From the NCBI GenBank assembly GCA_022778805.1, contig JALFSN010000007.1:62001-126000 (forward strand): a stretch of DNA of 64,000 nt, in the 5' to 3' direction. Below, one piece after another: positions 46,431 to 55,524 of the stretch; the first letter of the stretch is position 1, and every line of letters starts with the position of its first letter. Under the pieces are notes generated by a model. That model ran no database searches. It was given only the letters and a program-made list of their open reading frames with translations, and was not told where the DNA came from. The stretch is from Arcanobacterium sp. GTDB taxonomy: Bacteria; Actinomycetota; Actinomycetes; Actinomycetales; Actinomycetaceae. The position numbers and the translations under genes were made by a program.

Positions 46431-48131
46431 TTAGAACTGCGGGTTGAGAATTCTAAAAATGGCATCTCTCAGCGCCGTTATCACGTCACATGCCGTTATG
46501 GGCTGCCCTAAGGATCCGGCATGTGTAGGAGCAGCCAGCTGGCTTTCTCCACTGAGCAGACGTGGACTCAGTGCCCCAATGGCACTAGCATGAGCGCAAC
46601 CGCAGCAGTGAGCACTCCCTCTTGCAGCGCCGTCATGGTGATCGCGATAATTTCTCCTACTCAGGTCAGATGTTTCCACTGACGGGAGCAGCAGATGTGC
46701 TGACGGCGTACTGCGGGCTGCGATCCAGGCCGCCACGGCGTGCACGTGGCAGGCTGCCGCAGCTAGTTGGGCAGGTAGACCTCGCCCCTCTCCCCAGGAT
46801 GCAATCTCGTCGCCGTGAGAAGCCAGCAACGCTCCCATGATTCCAGCCAGGACATCGCCAGCTCCGGCGGTGGCCAACCACGCTGGAGCCCCACCCTGCA
46901 CATACAGTGGCCCATGTGGACCCGCTATCACAGTGACTGCTCCTTTGAGCACCACAGTGGCTCCGGTGAGAGTAGCAGCGAGACGAGCTGCACGTGCGGG
47001 AGCCTGATGAATGTCGTCACGCGATAGCGATTCCCCGCGTGCCTGCAAGAGAGAAGCGAGCTCGCCCTCATGCGGAGTAATGACCACCGTCGAGGGCACG
47101 TCATCATGGTGGACCAGCTCAATGGCCGTCGCATCCAGCACGACGGGAATGGAATGGGCCACTGCGTCCTGGAGTATGCGAGAGGCGTCACGCAGATCAT
47201 CAAGCCCTGAGCCAATCGTCCACGCCTGTACTTTTCCCTCAGCACGTACGACATCTGGATAGCGTTCAACGATTCCGCGCACGGTGCCACGGTAGCGGAT
47301 CATTCCTACCCCCATGGAACGTGCCGCCCCCACACACAGGATTCCTGCACCTGGGTACGTCTGCGAACCAGCGAGGACGCCCAGTACCCCCCGCGTGTAC
47401 TTGTGATCGTGCGGTCCAGGTACCATCCACAGATCGCGCACATCGGAATCCATGAGTGAGGCTAAAGCGGGAGTGGCGGGGAGGTAGCGCTCAAATCCCA
47501 GTGGCACCTCAATGATCTGCCCAGCCACGTGGCACGCTGGCGGCAGATAGAGCGCCCGCTTGGCCGCCCCCATCGTGACGGTGGCATCCGCTTTGAGCAC
47601 TGCGCCAGGGAGCGTACCGTCATCTACGCCCACTCCAGAGGGCACATCAACGGCCACCACATACGGCTCAGCCGCGCTGCTCTCCCGCAGAGCCGTGAGT
47701 GTGCGCACCCAGGTAGCAAGTGGTTCACGCAGAGCGCCACGAGAGCCAATGCCGAGCAGCCCATCAAGCCACACTCCAGCGGCTGCACCAGCATGGATGA
47801 GCTCTTCTGAGGACGGCTCAGTGACGACGCGCACCCCCGCACGCAGCGCCGCACGATGGCCCTCTTCATATACCATCCCATGGCAGAGCGCCACCACGCT
47901 CATGCCACGGCGCGCCAAATAGGCTGCAGCAAAGAGTGCATCACCGCCGTTATGACCAGCCCCCACCAGAGCGAGCGCCGTTGATCCAGGAATTCGCACA
48001 CCGCTCTCACGCAGGTGGCGTATCACAGCTCCAGCGAGCGCGTAAGCAGCCTGATCCATTAAGGGCACTCCAGCTTCCAGCAGCGGAGCTTCTGCCCGAC
48101 GTATATCCTCCACGACATAGGCACGTTTCAT
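46431..48131 (-). CDS. nnr: Bifunctional NAD(P)H-hydrate repair enzyme (epimerase plus ADP-dependent dehydratase)
   Basis: Repairs hydrated NADH/NADPH. Residues 1 to about 220 are the YjeF-type epimerase (ALVGAGHNGGDALFAAAYLARRG, VVAVDVPSGVGVDDG). Residues from about 230 are the ribokinase-fold dehydratase (HDHKYTRGVLGVLAGSQTYPGAGIL, VITPHEGELASLL, WLATAGAGDVLAGIMGALLA). Near residues 490-545 the dehydratase has an unusual His/Cys-rich insert containing HH and HCCGCAH before the usual end CDVITALRDAIFRIL. Leaderless start: TAGGAT 7 bases before ATG 48131. It lies upstream of alr in the same direction. Confidence 0.93.
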   Translation of the reverse strand: MKRAYVVEDIRRAEAPLLEAGVPLMDQAAYALAGAVIRHLRESGVRIPGSTALALVGAGHNGGDALFAAAYLARRGMSVVALCHGMVYEEGHRAALRAGVRVVTEPSSEELIHAGAAAGVWLDGLLGIGSRGALREPLATWVRTLTALRESSAAEPYVVAVDVPSGVGVDDGTLPGAVLKADATVTMGAAKRALYLPPACHVAGQIIEVPLGFERYLPATPALASLMDSDVRDLWMVPGPHDHKYTRGVLGVLAGSQTYPGAGILCVGAARSMGVGMIRYRGTVRGIVERYPDVVRAEGKVQAWTIGSGLDDLRDASRILQDAVAHSIPVVLDATAIELVHHDDVPSTVVITPHEGELASLLQARGESLSRDDIHQAPARAARLAATLTGATVVLKGAVTVIAGPHGPLYVQGGAPAWLATAGAGDVLAGIMGALLASHGDEIASWGEGRGLPAQLAAAACHVHAVAAWIAARSTPSAHLLLPSVETSDLSRRNYRDHHDGAARGSAHCCGCAHASAIGALSPRLLSGESQLAAPTHAGSLGQPITACDVITALRDAIFRILNPQF

Positions 48132-48138
48132 AATGCCT

Positions 48139-48144
48139 ATCCTA
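48139..48144 (-). promoter_or_regulatory. Leaderless -10 box of nnr (TAGGAT)
   Basis: TAGGAT on the minus strand, 7 bases before ATG 48131. It suggests a separate transcript nnr-alr-tsaE-tsaB-rimI after glmS. Confidence 0.6.
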
Positions 48145-48253
48145 GTTCCCGCCTCGTCAGTTTTTTGTCTCTTCGGCTGCGCCCATTCGAGTTGTGCTCA
48201 TCCCATTGCGCGAGCGTCGGCGTCACCATCACGCCGGCGTCACAGTGACGTGC

Positions 48254-50113
48254 CTATTCCACCGTGACGGCCTTCGCTAGGTTGCGGGGTTTATCGACGT
48301 CATAGCCCTTGCATTTGGCCAATTCACAAGCAAACACCTGCAGCGGAATCACCGTCACCAGCGGCATCATGAGCGTAGGCGTAGAAAGTGGGACGCGAAT
48401 AATTGCATCTGCTTGCCCATCGACGGCATCATCGCCTTCTTCGGCTACCGCAATGACCCGTGCTCCGCGCGCTTTTACCTCAGCCAGAGCTGAGATCACC
48501 TTTGAATGCAGCAGTGGCCGGCGTGGCGTAGGCACGATCATAAAGATTGGCACGCCTGGTTCCACGAGCGCGATAGGCCCGTGCTTGAGCTCTCCAGCGG
48601 CGAAACCTTCCGCGTGGATGTAGCACAGTTCCTTGAGTTTGAGCGCACCCTCCAGGGCGATTGGGAAGCCCACATGACGTCCGAGAAACAGCACTGACGT
48701 CGCATCGACGAACTCGCGCGCGAGCGCTTTCACTTGATCCTCTTCTGCGAGTACCTGCTCAATACGACTCGGCATCTTGTCTAGCTCATCGAGATAAGTG
48801 GCCACCTCATCGGGGTATTTATTGCCGCGCAGCTGCGCCAGATACAGACCGAGTAGATAGGCAGCCGTAATCTGTGCGCTAAAGGCTTTCGTACTGGCCA
48901 CTGCCACTTCAGGGCCAGCGTGAGTGTAGAGCACCGCATCGGCTTCGCGGGCAATAGTAGAGCCGTAGACATTGACGATGGCCAGCACTCGCGATCCTTG
49001 CTCAGATGCATGGCGCACTGCCATGAGCGTGTCCATCGTCTCGCCCGACTGTGAAATCGCCACCACGAGCGTCTTCGCGTTCAGCACCGGATCTCGATAG
49101 CGGAATTCGTGGGCAAGCTCCACTTCCACGGGAATACGGCACCAATGTTCTATCGCATATTTAGCGACGTGCCCAGCATAGGCGGCACTTCCACACGCCA
49201 CAACGATGATTTTGTCGATTGTGCGCAGTTCCGCTTCTGTGATATTCATATCGTCAAGCTGTAGATAACCGTCTTTCGTGCGCCGTCCTAGCAGCGTCTC
49301 TAAGACGGCATGCGGCTGCTCATGGATCTCTTTCTCCATGTAGGTATCAAAACCGTCGGTCAGTGCGGCGTTCACATCCCAATCCACGTCATAGACGTCT
49401 CCCTCAGCGGGCGTGCCATCAAAATTGATCACGTCCACACTGTCGGGGCGGAGCACTACTATCTGATCTTGCCCAATTGCCATAGCCCGCTTTGTATGCC
49501 CGATAAAAGCCGCCACATCTGAGCCGAGGAAGTTCTCCCCCTCCCCCAGGCCGACGACGAGCGGAGAATTACGCCGAGCAGCCACGATCGTATCAGGCTC
49601 TCCTACTGCCGTGGCCACCAGTGCAAAAGAGCCCTCCAGACGATTCACCGTCCGCAGCATGGCATCGCGCAGATTGCCAATCGTATCCAGCTCTTCTCCG
49701 AGCACATGCGCAGCCACCTCAGTGTCCGTCTGCGAATAGAACGTGTGCCCCGCCGTCACCAGCTCTTCTGTGAGTTGAGCAAAGTTTTCCACAATACCGT
49801 TGTGCACCACAGCCACATTTTTCGTCTGTGAATAATGCGGATGGGCATTGGCGTCAGTAGGTTGCCCGTGCGTGGCCCAGCGCGTATGCCCAATCGCACA
49901 GTACGCAGCAGGCACATCGTCCGCCGTCAGCGACTCACGCAGATGTTCCACGCGCCCAGCCGTTTTACGCACATCAATTCCGGTGCCAAAATTGACGGCC
50001 ACGCCGGCCGAATCATAACCTCGATATTCCAGACGTTGCAGACCTTCCAACACAATTTCCAAAGGGCGACGAGAGAGCTCACGGCTCCCCACATATCCAA
50101 CGATTCCGCACAT
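48254..50113 (-). CDS. glmS: Glutamine-fructose-6-phosphate aminotransferase (isomerizing)
   Basis: Makes glucosamine-6-phosphate for peptidoglycan precursors; 619 residues. The N-terminal glutaminase starts with the nucleophile Cys2 in MCGIVGYVGSREL and includes GHTRWATHGQPTDANAHPH. Two SIS sugar-isomerase domains follow (ACGSAAYAGHVAKY, AISQSGETMDTL), and the catalytic C-terminus ends DVDKPRNLAKAVTVE. Leaderless start: TAGTCT 7 bases before ATG 50113. The adjacency of glmS with nnr, alr and coaA is conserved in actinobacteria. A CGTCACAGTGACG palindrome (48237-48249) follows the stop. Confidence 0.97.
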   Translation of the reverse strand: MCGIVGYVGSRELSRRPLEIVLEGLQRLEYRGYDSAGVAVNFGTGIDVRKTAGRVEHLRESLTADDVPAAYCAIGHTRWATHGQPTDANAHPHYSQTKNVAVVHNGIVENFAQLTEELVTAGHTFYSQTDTEVAAHVLGEELDTIGNLRDAMLRTVNRLEGSFALVATAVGEPDTIVAARRNSPLVVGLGEGENFLGSDVAAFIGHTKRAMAIGQDQIVVLRPDSVDVINFDGTPAEGDVYDVDWDVNAALTDGFDTYMEKEIHEQPHAVLETLLGRRTKDGYLQLDDMNITEAELRTIDKIIVVACGSAAYAGHVAKYAIEHWCRIPVEVELAHEFRYRDPVLNAKTLVVAISQSGETMDTLMAVRHASEQGSRVLAIVNVYGSTIAREADAVLYTHAGPEVAVASTKAFSAQITAAYLLGLYLAQLRGNKYPDEVATYLDELDKMPSRIEQVLAEEDQVKALAREFVDATSVLFLGRHVGFPIALEGALKLKELCYIHAEGFAAGELKHGPIALVEPGVPIFMIVPTPRRPLLHSKVISALAEVKARGARVIAVAEEGDDAVDGQADAIIRVPLSTPTLMMPLVTVIPLQVFACELAKCKGYDVDKPRNLAKAVTVE

Positions 50114-50120
50114 ACATCAC

Positions 50121-50126
50121 AGACTA
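50121..50126 (-). promoter_or_regulatory. Leaderless -10 box of glmS (TAGTCT)
   Basis: TAGTCT on the minus strand, 7 bases before ATG 50113; no ribosome site. Confidence 0.6.
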
Positions 50127-50158
50127 GCGAATGCGCAGGTTAAAATCTCGCGTACGGA

Positions 50159-50200
50159 GCAGTTTTCTACGGTGCAGATGCAGTTCTTCTACGGTGCAGA
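50159..50200. repeat. Tandem 21-bp direct repeat between glmS and coaA
   Basis: GCAGTTTTCTACGGTGCAGA (50159-50178) is repeated at 50180-50200 as GCAGTTCTTCTACGGTGCAGA. The period is 21 bp, two helical turns, and the second unit ends 22 bp before the coaA ATG. Both units contain TACGGT, which fits a -10 box. This is a plausible operator or doubled promoter. Confidence 0.5.
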
Positions 50201-50222
50201 GATACCTGGAACGTGAGACACT

Positions 50223-51212
50223 ATGCCTATGCTGTATCCTCTTAACGCAGCCGACCACGCAGATGACCTGCGGGGAAAAGCACGCGGCACGTTTATCACA
50301 ATCTCAAGCGAGAAATGGCGTTCGCTGGCCTCCACCACTGAGCTTCCGCTCACGGACTCCGACGTGCGCAACCTCGCCGCTCTGGGAGATCCCATTGACA
50401 TCACAGAAGCAGACGCCGTCTATCGTCCGCTCTCTGCCCTACTGCAGATGTACGCCCGTCACACCGGCTCTCTCTTGAGTGAATCGCATGACTTTCTGGG
50501 ACTAGCTGAAGCTCGCACCCCATGGATTATCGGGATTGCCGGATCAGTAGCCGTAGGAAAATCGACGGCAGCACGTCTTTTACGAGAGCTTTTACGGCGA
50601 TGGCCACAGACTCCACACGTCGATTTAGTGACGACCGACGGGTTTTTGTATCCCAACGCCACGCTTCAAGAACAGGGGCTCATGGGGAGAAAAGGCTTCC
50701 CCGAATCATACAACAGGCATGCGCTGCTCGATTTTCTTTCAGCCGTCAAAGCTGGTGAGGGAAATGTGCAGGCACCTGTCTATGACCACGTGTCTTACGA
50801 CATTGTGCCTGGAAAATTCGTGAGCGTCGATCATCCAGATGTACTCATCGTCGAGGGACTCAACGTGCTGCAACCACCGAGAATGAGTAGCACTGATGGG
50901 GAGTTTCGAGCCGTCTCTGATTACTTTGACTTCTCGATCTACCTCGATGCTCCCGAAGACGCATTGGAAAAGTGGTACGTGGATCGTTTCCATCAACTGC
51001 GCGCCACAGCTTTCACTGACGAGCGCTCATACTTCCGTTCCTACGCCCACCTCTCCGACACCGAAGCGGACGCTCTTGCTCACGAGGTGTGGCGCACTAT
51101 TAATCTGCCGAATTTGCGCGAAAACGTGGCTCCCACCCGTTCGCGAGCCACCGTGATTCTCACGAAGGGAGCCGATCACTCAGTGCAAAACGTCCGACTG
51201 CGTAAACTCTGA
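50223..51212 (+). CDS. coaA: Type I pantothenate kinase
   Basis: First step of CoA synthesis, phosphorylating pantothenate; 329 residues. The P-loop is IGIAGSVAVGKSTAARLL near residue 103. VTTDGFLYPNATL and RKGFPESYNRHALLDFL are the family-specific stretches. DHPDVLIVEGLNVLQ and DFSIYLDA follow, and YFRSYAHLSDTEADALA closes the fold. All catalytic features are present. The start may be ATG 50223 or ATG 50229. It is divergent from glmS across 109 bp holding the 21-bp tandem repeat, and convergent with purF. Confidence 0.94.
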   Translation: MPMLYPLNAADHADDLRGKARGTFITISSEKWRSLASTTELPLTDSDVRNLAALGDPIDITEADAVYRPLSALLQMYARHTGSLLSESHDFLGLAEARTPWIIGIAGSVAVGKSTAARLLRELLRRWPQTPHVDLVTTDGFLYPNATLQEQGLMGRKGFPESYNRHALLDFLSAVKAGEGNVQAPVYDHVSYDIVPGKFVSVDHPDVLIVEGLNVLQPPRMSSTDGEFRAVSDYFDFSIYLDAPEDALEKWYVDRFHQLRATAFTDERSYFRSYAHLSDTEADALAHEVWRTINLPNLRENVAPTRSRATVILTKGADHSVQNVRLRKL

Positions 51213-51350
51213 CGACTAGCCGCTGCCGATCAGCCCGTGAAGAGTTCGCATATTCGACTCGCTCAACACATGTGACTCACGTCATCAAGAGCTTCTAACG
51301 AGCAGCACACTCATTATCCAGCACGCTGGGCAAGCTAACATGCCGAGCTA

Positions 51351-52808
51351 CTAGCACGCCGAACGGACGCTCCCACGCGGCTCATGCAGATCCACTGGCA
51401 CCGGATAGTCCCCCGTAAAACAAGCCGTGCAGAGATTCCCAGGCGCCAGCCCAATCGCTTCATACATCCCTTCCAGCGAGAGATATCCGAGTGAATCCGC
51501 ACCGAGTGAAGTGCAGATCGCCTGAGCATCCAGAGCGTTGGCAATGAGTTCTCCGCGCGTGGGGAAATCAATGCCAAAGAAGCACGGCCACGCCACCGGC
51601 GGGGAGGAAATTCGCACATGTACTTCGGTCGCACCAGCGTTTTTCAGCATTTTCACAATCTGACGTTGAGTATTGCCACGCACGATGGAATCATCGACGA
51701 CGACGACGCGTTTGCCGTCAATCACTTCTCGCAACGGATTGAGTTTCAGCCTAATACCGAGCTGGCGCATCGCCTGCGTTGGCCGAATAAACGTGCGCCC
51801 CACATACGCATTTTTCACCAGACCCTGCGCGTAGGAAATACCAGATTCCTGCGCGTAGCCGATAGCGGCAGGAGTGCCAGAATCCGGCGTAGAAATCACA
51901 ATATCGGCATCGACGGCATGTTCAATGGCGAGCCTGCGCCCCATCGCATTGCGCACTGAGTTGATGCGGCGCCCGTTGATCTGTGTGTCTGGTCGAGCGA
52001 GATACACATATTCAAAAGCACACACGTGCGGCGTCGGCTGCGAGAAAATCCGTGAGCGCACGCCGTCGTCATTAATGACCAGCAGTTCTCCTGGCTCTAC
52101 CTCGCGCACAAACGTGGCATCCACAATATCAAGTGCGGCCGTCTCAGAGGCCACCACCCAGCCGCGCTCTAACTTGCCCAATACCAGCGGGCGGAAACCG
52201 TTGGGATCGCGGGCTGCGTAGAGCGTATTTTCATCCATAAAGACCAGCGAAAAGGCGCCAGCAAGCGCCGGCAGCATGGCCACAACCAGATCTTCTAAAT
52301 TGGCATATCCGTGCATCGCTCCCATGAGCGCCGTCATCACTGCCGTATCCGTCGAGGAACCGTGGCCGAGCTCGCCAGAGAGATCATTGCCGGAAGATTC
52401 CTGCGCGCGCTGCATCAGATCACGGACGTTCACGAGGTTGCCATTGTGCCCGAGAGCCACAGTGCCAAACTCGGTAGGGCCAAGCATCGGCTGCGCATTG
52501 ATCCATGAGCGATCTCCCGAGGTGGAGTAGCGCACGTGTCCAACGGCAATATGCCCTGGCAGCCCTCGCAATGCTTCTTCGTTGAACACCTGAGAGACGA
52601 GCCCTGTATCTTTGTAGACAAGAATCTTTTCGCCGTCACTAGCTGCGATGCCAGCCGCCTCTTGCCCGCGATGCTGGAGCGCATAGATCCCAAAGTAGGC
52701 GAGATGCGCGACCTGCTCCCCGGGTGCCCATACGCCAAAAACTCCGCACTCATCTTGGCCGGCGTCATCTGGATTGAGCACCGCCGTCAAACGTCCGTCG
52801 CCGCTCAT
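51351..52808 (-). CDS. purF: Amidophosphoribosyltransferase
   Basis: First step of purine synthesis, converting PRPP and glutamine to phosphoribosylamine; 485 residues. After a propeptide of about 20 residues comes the glutaminase nucleophile in DECGVFGVWAPG. ALQHRGQEAAG and GHVRYSTSG are further glutaminase marks. The PRPP loop is RVVVVDDSIVRGNTQRQ. Cysteines in CFFGIDFPTRGEL and NLCTACFTGDYP suggest the [4Fe-4S]-containing Bacillus type, which would be oxygen-sensitive. The 221 bp between purF and the M23 gene carry its promoter (a TAGACT lies at 52860-52865, minus strand). It stands apart from other pur genes. Confidence 0.95.
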   Translation of the reverse strand: MSGDGRLTAVLNPDDAGQDECGVFGVWAPGEQVAHLAYFGIYALQHRGQEAAGIAASDGEKILVYKDTGLVSQVFNEEALRGLPGHIAVGHVRYSTSGDRSWINAQPMLGPTEFGTVALGHNGNLVNVRDLMQRAQESSGNDLSGELGHGSSTDTAVMTALMGAMHGYANLEDLVVAMLPALAGAFSLVFMDENTLYAARDPNGFRPLVLGKLERGWVVASETAALDIVDATFVREVEPGELLVINDDGVRSRIFSQPTPHVCAFEYVYLARPDTQINGRRINSVRNAMGRRLAIEHAVDADIVISTPDSGTPAAIGYAQESGISYAQGLVKNAYVGRTFIRPTQAMRQLGIRLKLNPLREVIDGKRVVVVDDSIVRGNTQRQIVKMLKNAGATEVHVRISSPPVAWPCFFGIDFPTRGELIANALDAQAICTSLGADSLGYLSLEGMYEAIGLAPGNLCTACFTGDYPVPVDLHEPRGSVRSAC

Positions 52809-53029
52809 ACAGCACCATCTCGCTGCTCATACGTCGCACACTCTCTCAGCACACGTGTCAGTCTATGGATTATTCGCAACGAACGCCGGGCATTCCACGT
52901 ATCGGACGACACTTTCTCACATAACGAATACCGCAGCGCAATGATTGATACCGCTTGATGGTGCCGTCGCATAGTGCCCTGCTAGAGGATGCTCTGCCAG
53001 ACAATCAGTTGTGCCAGCCGATCACTTTG

Positions 53030-54361
53030 CTAGCCAATCAAGCTCATGGGGTTGATCGTAGAGCCATCTTGCCACACCTCAAAGTGTACGTGGCAGCCAG
53101 TCGATCCTCCTGTGGTGCCGGTATAGCCAATCACGGTATTGCGATCAACATACTGCCCAACGCTGACGTTGAGCGAATCAAAGTGCATGTAACGAGTGAG
53201 CCACGATGATCCACCGTTCATACCGTGATTGATGGCAATCGTATTGCCCCCTCCGCCATACCAGCCAGCGTAGGTGACGGTGCCAGGAGCCGCAGCGTAC
53301 TGAGGCAATCCGCAGCCCGCAGCAAGATCCACTCCATAGTGCATCCTGCGATCCCCCGTGATGGGATGGATACGCCACCCATAGGGGGAAGTCACGTAGA
53401 GCGAGGTGTGAATGGGAGGCTGAATAAAGCCTCCTGCAGAGGATCCGCCTGACGACGAATACGAACCCGAATCACTGTTCGCTTGTGCCTGCTGCGCCGC
53501 AGCCGCAGCTTTTCTACGGTTTTCCTCGTCAATAGCCTGAATCTGCTTCGTGATCTGCGCGTACTGCGCATTTTCCGAATCGATCTGGCGCTGCACCTCA
53601 CCTTTGCGACTCTCCAGCACTGCTGATTTCGCAGCAATAGTATCTTCTAAGCTCTTGAGCTCATCGCGTTTCTGCTCGGCAGCGGCCTGCTTTTCTTCTT
53701 GCACACGCACTAGTGCATCTGCCTGCTGTTTGAGTTCATGTACTTTCTCTTTGACGGCGCTCTGCCGCGCTTGTCGGTTGCGCACACTCCCCGCATCTTG
53801 CTCAAAGCGCATAAGAGCCGTCGTCTGAGCTCGCGTGAGCGCCTCGTTCACGCGATACATATTCATAAACTCTTCCGCAGTCGCTGAATTCGCCAAAAGA
53901 TCCAACGTCGTCGGCAGCGCCTCTCCTCGATAGGCGAGCCGTGCTAGCTCAGCCACGGACGCTTCTGCTTCTTTTACCTGCTGATTCGTACCCACAGCAG
54001 CCTTGTCGATACTGGCCAGCTCGCTTTCAGCTGCGTGCAGCAACACCGCATTCGCCTGCGCCTCGCGCTGGGCAGCTGAGAGCTCCGACTCCGCTTGAGC
54101 TAGCTCCTTTTCGGCTCCAGGAATTTTATCGCGAGTGGTGGCGAGGGTAATAGCTGCATCGCGCAGCTCGGCTGAAAGCCCTTCAAGATCCGCATTGAGC
54201 TCAGTAATCTTCTGTTGCGAAGCGGATTGTTCATTCACCAGATCATCTCGATCAGCTGCCAGCGCCGCTCCAGGAACGAGCACACTAGCACTGACTGCCA
54301 GCACCGCCGTTGCACCAACCACCGCGCTGAACCGCTGCCGTGTCAATCTGCTGTGTCTCAT
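53030..54361 (-). CDS. Secreted coiled-coil M23 (LytM) peptidoglycan hydrolase, FtsEX-linked
   Basis: A 443-residue secreted protein. A signal peptide (VVGATAVLAVSASVLVPGAALAA) is followed by a long coiled coil rich in Ala, Glu, Gln and Lys (about residues 40-295), a Ser/Gly linker and a LytM domain. Zinc and catalytic residues look complete: MHYGVDLAAG (His-x3-Asp), RYMHFD and CHVHFEV (His-x-His). The start is ATG 54361, with GGAGG 5 bases upstream; the longer frame lacks a signal-like N-terminus. It lies 254 bp after ftsX. FtsEX activates coiled-coil hydrolases in other bacteria (EnvC system, PcsB, RipC), so control of wall splitting at division is likely. Confidence 0.9.
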   Translation of the reverse strand: MRHSRLTRQRFSAVVGATAVLAVSASVLVPGAALAADRDDLVNEQSASQQKITELNADLEGLSAELRDAAITLATTRDKIPGAEKELAQAESELSAAQREAQANAVLLHAAESELASIDKAAVGTNQQVKEAEASVAELARLAYRGEALPTTLDLLANSATAEEFMNMYRVNEALTRAQTTALMRFEQDAGSVRNRQARQSAVKEKVHELKQQADALVRVQEEKQAAAEQKRDELKSLEDTIAAKSAVLESRKGEVQRQIDSENAQYAQITKQIQAIDEENRRKAAAAAQQAQANSDSGSYSSSGGSSAGGFIQPPIHTSLYVTSPYGWRIHPITGDRRMHYGVDLAAGCGLPQYAAAPGTVTYAGWYGGGGNTIAINHGMNGGSSWLTRYMHFDSLNVSVGQYVDRNTVIGYTGTTGGSTGCHVHFEVWQDGSTINPMSLIG

Positions 54362-54615
54362 CATATCCTCCGTTCTTCGCTCGCGCTTCTTTACGCTGTC
54401 CATTCCCCCAGTCTCACTCCGATACGCCGTGTGCGTCACGCGTCCACCGTCACAGCTGCAAATCGGTATGCCTGCGTCTGCCCGCCCGCAGTCTACTGCA
54501 CTGCGCGACCTACTCGCAGCCTACACACGACGAACCTACACGCGATAGTATGCGTGCGACGTTGAACTTGCAGCATCTCTTGACCTATGCGCCGTGACCG
54601 CTATCAGAGGAAGCA

Positions 54616-55524
54616 TCATACTTTCGTGTACTTTCGCAACGCCACGAAGCTCGCCACGCTGGCGATGAGGACTGCAGCAACAAGCAAAAATGGGGCGAGC
54701 ACTAAGACGTCCTTGACGGTGAGCACTCGTATCCACGAGCCAGCCGCCCAATTTTTAATGAAAACCCCCACGACTATCCACAGCGAACCAATGGCGAGTA
54801 AGCTCCCCACAAGAGCGGCTAGAATTCCCTCAAGGATGAACGGCATCTGCACCATCCGGTTCGACGCACCCACATAGCGCATAATTTCCGTCTCATTCTT
54901 ACGGAACATCGCAGAGAGCCGAATCGTCGAAGGGATCAGCAGCATCGCCGTCACCACCATCACAGCTGCTAACCCACCCGAAATAATCGTAAACGTATTC
55001 ATAATTCTGAAGAGCGGGGCAAGCTGTTCGCGTTGATCTTGCACAGATTCCACCCCTGGGCGTCCTGCGAGCGCATCGGAGACAATCTCAAACTTTTGCG
55101 GATCCACCAGCTTCACGCGGAAAGACGATTGCAGCTGTTCCGCCGTAATAGCATCCGCCCACGGAGTATCTGCCATCTGCTTCTTAAACGCTACTAGCGC
55201 GTCTTCTTTCGTCTCGAAATACACTTTCTCCACGTAGGGCTTCATCTGCTCCGAATCGAGGAAACTCTGGATGGCATCAATCTGCTCTTTATCTGCTTCG
55301 CCGTCGGCGCAGTTGGGAGACTTGGAGTTGGCAGGGCACATGAAAGCCGAGACTTCCACTTTGTCGTACCAGTCATTTTTTAGATAGTTGATCTGCCACT
55401 GCAGCAGTACCGCGCCACCCAAGAAAAGCAGAGAGACGAACGTCACCAACGTGACCGAAAATGCCATTGCGGCATTGCCTCGCAGCCCCTTGAATGTCTG
55501 AGAAAGAACAAAACGAAGTCTCAT
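54616..55524 (-). CDS. ftsX: Cell division protein FtsX
   Basis: Membrane subunit of the FtsEX ABC-type complex; 302 residues with the FtsX pattern of one N-terminal and three C-terminal membrane segments. The first is AMAFSVTLVTFVSLLFLGGAVLL; the outside loop (about residues 50-165) carries two Cys in CPANSKSPNCADGE, possibly a disulfide. The last three are in TFTIISGGLAAVMVVTAMLLI, LEGILAALVGSLLAIGSLW and LVLAPFLLVAAVLIASVASF. The ATG overlaps the ftsE TGA by one base. The outside loop would contact the M23 hydrolase encoded next. Confidence 0.96.
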   Translation of the reverse strand: MRLRFVLSQTFKGLRGNAAMAFSVTLVTFVSLLFLGGAVLLQWQINYLKNDWYDKVEVSAFMCPANSKSPNCADGEADKEQIDAIQSFLDSEQMKPYVEKVYFETKEDALVAFKKQMADTPWADAITAEQLQSSFRVKLVDPQKFEIVSDALAGRPGVESVQDQREQLAPLFRIMNTFTIISGGLAAVMVVTAMLLIPSTIRLSAMFRKNETEIMRYVGASNRMVQMPFILEGILAALVGSLLAIGSLWIVVGVFIKNWAAGSWIRVLTVKDVLVLAPFLLVAAVLIASVASFVALRKYTKV

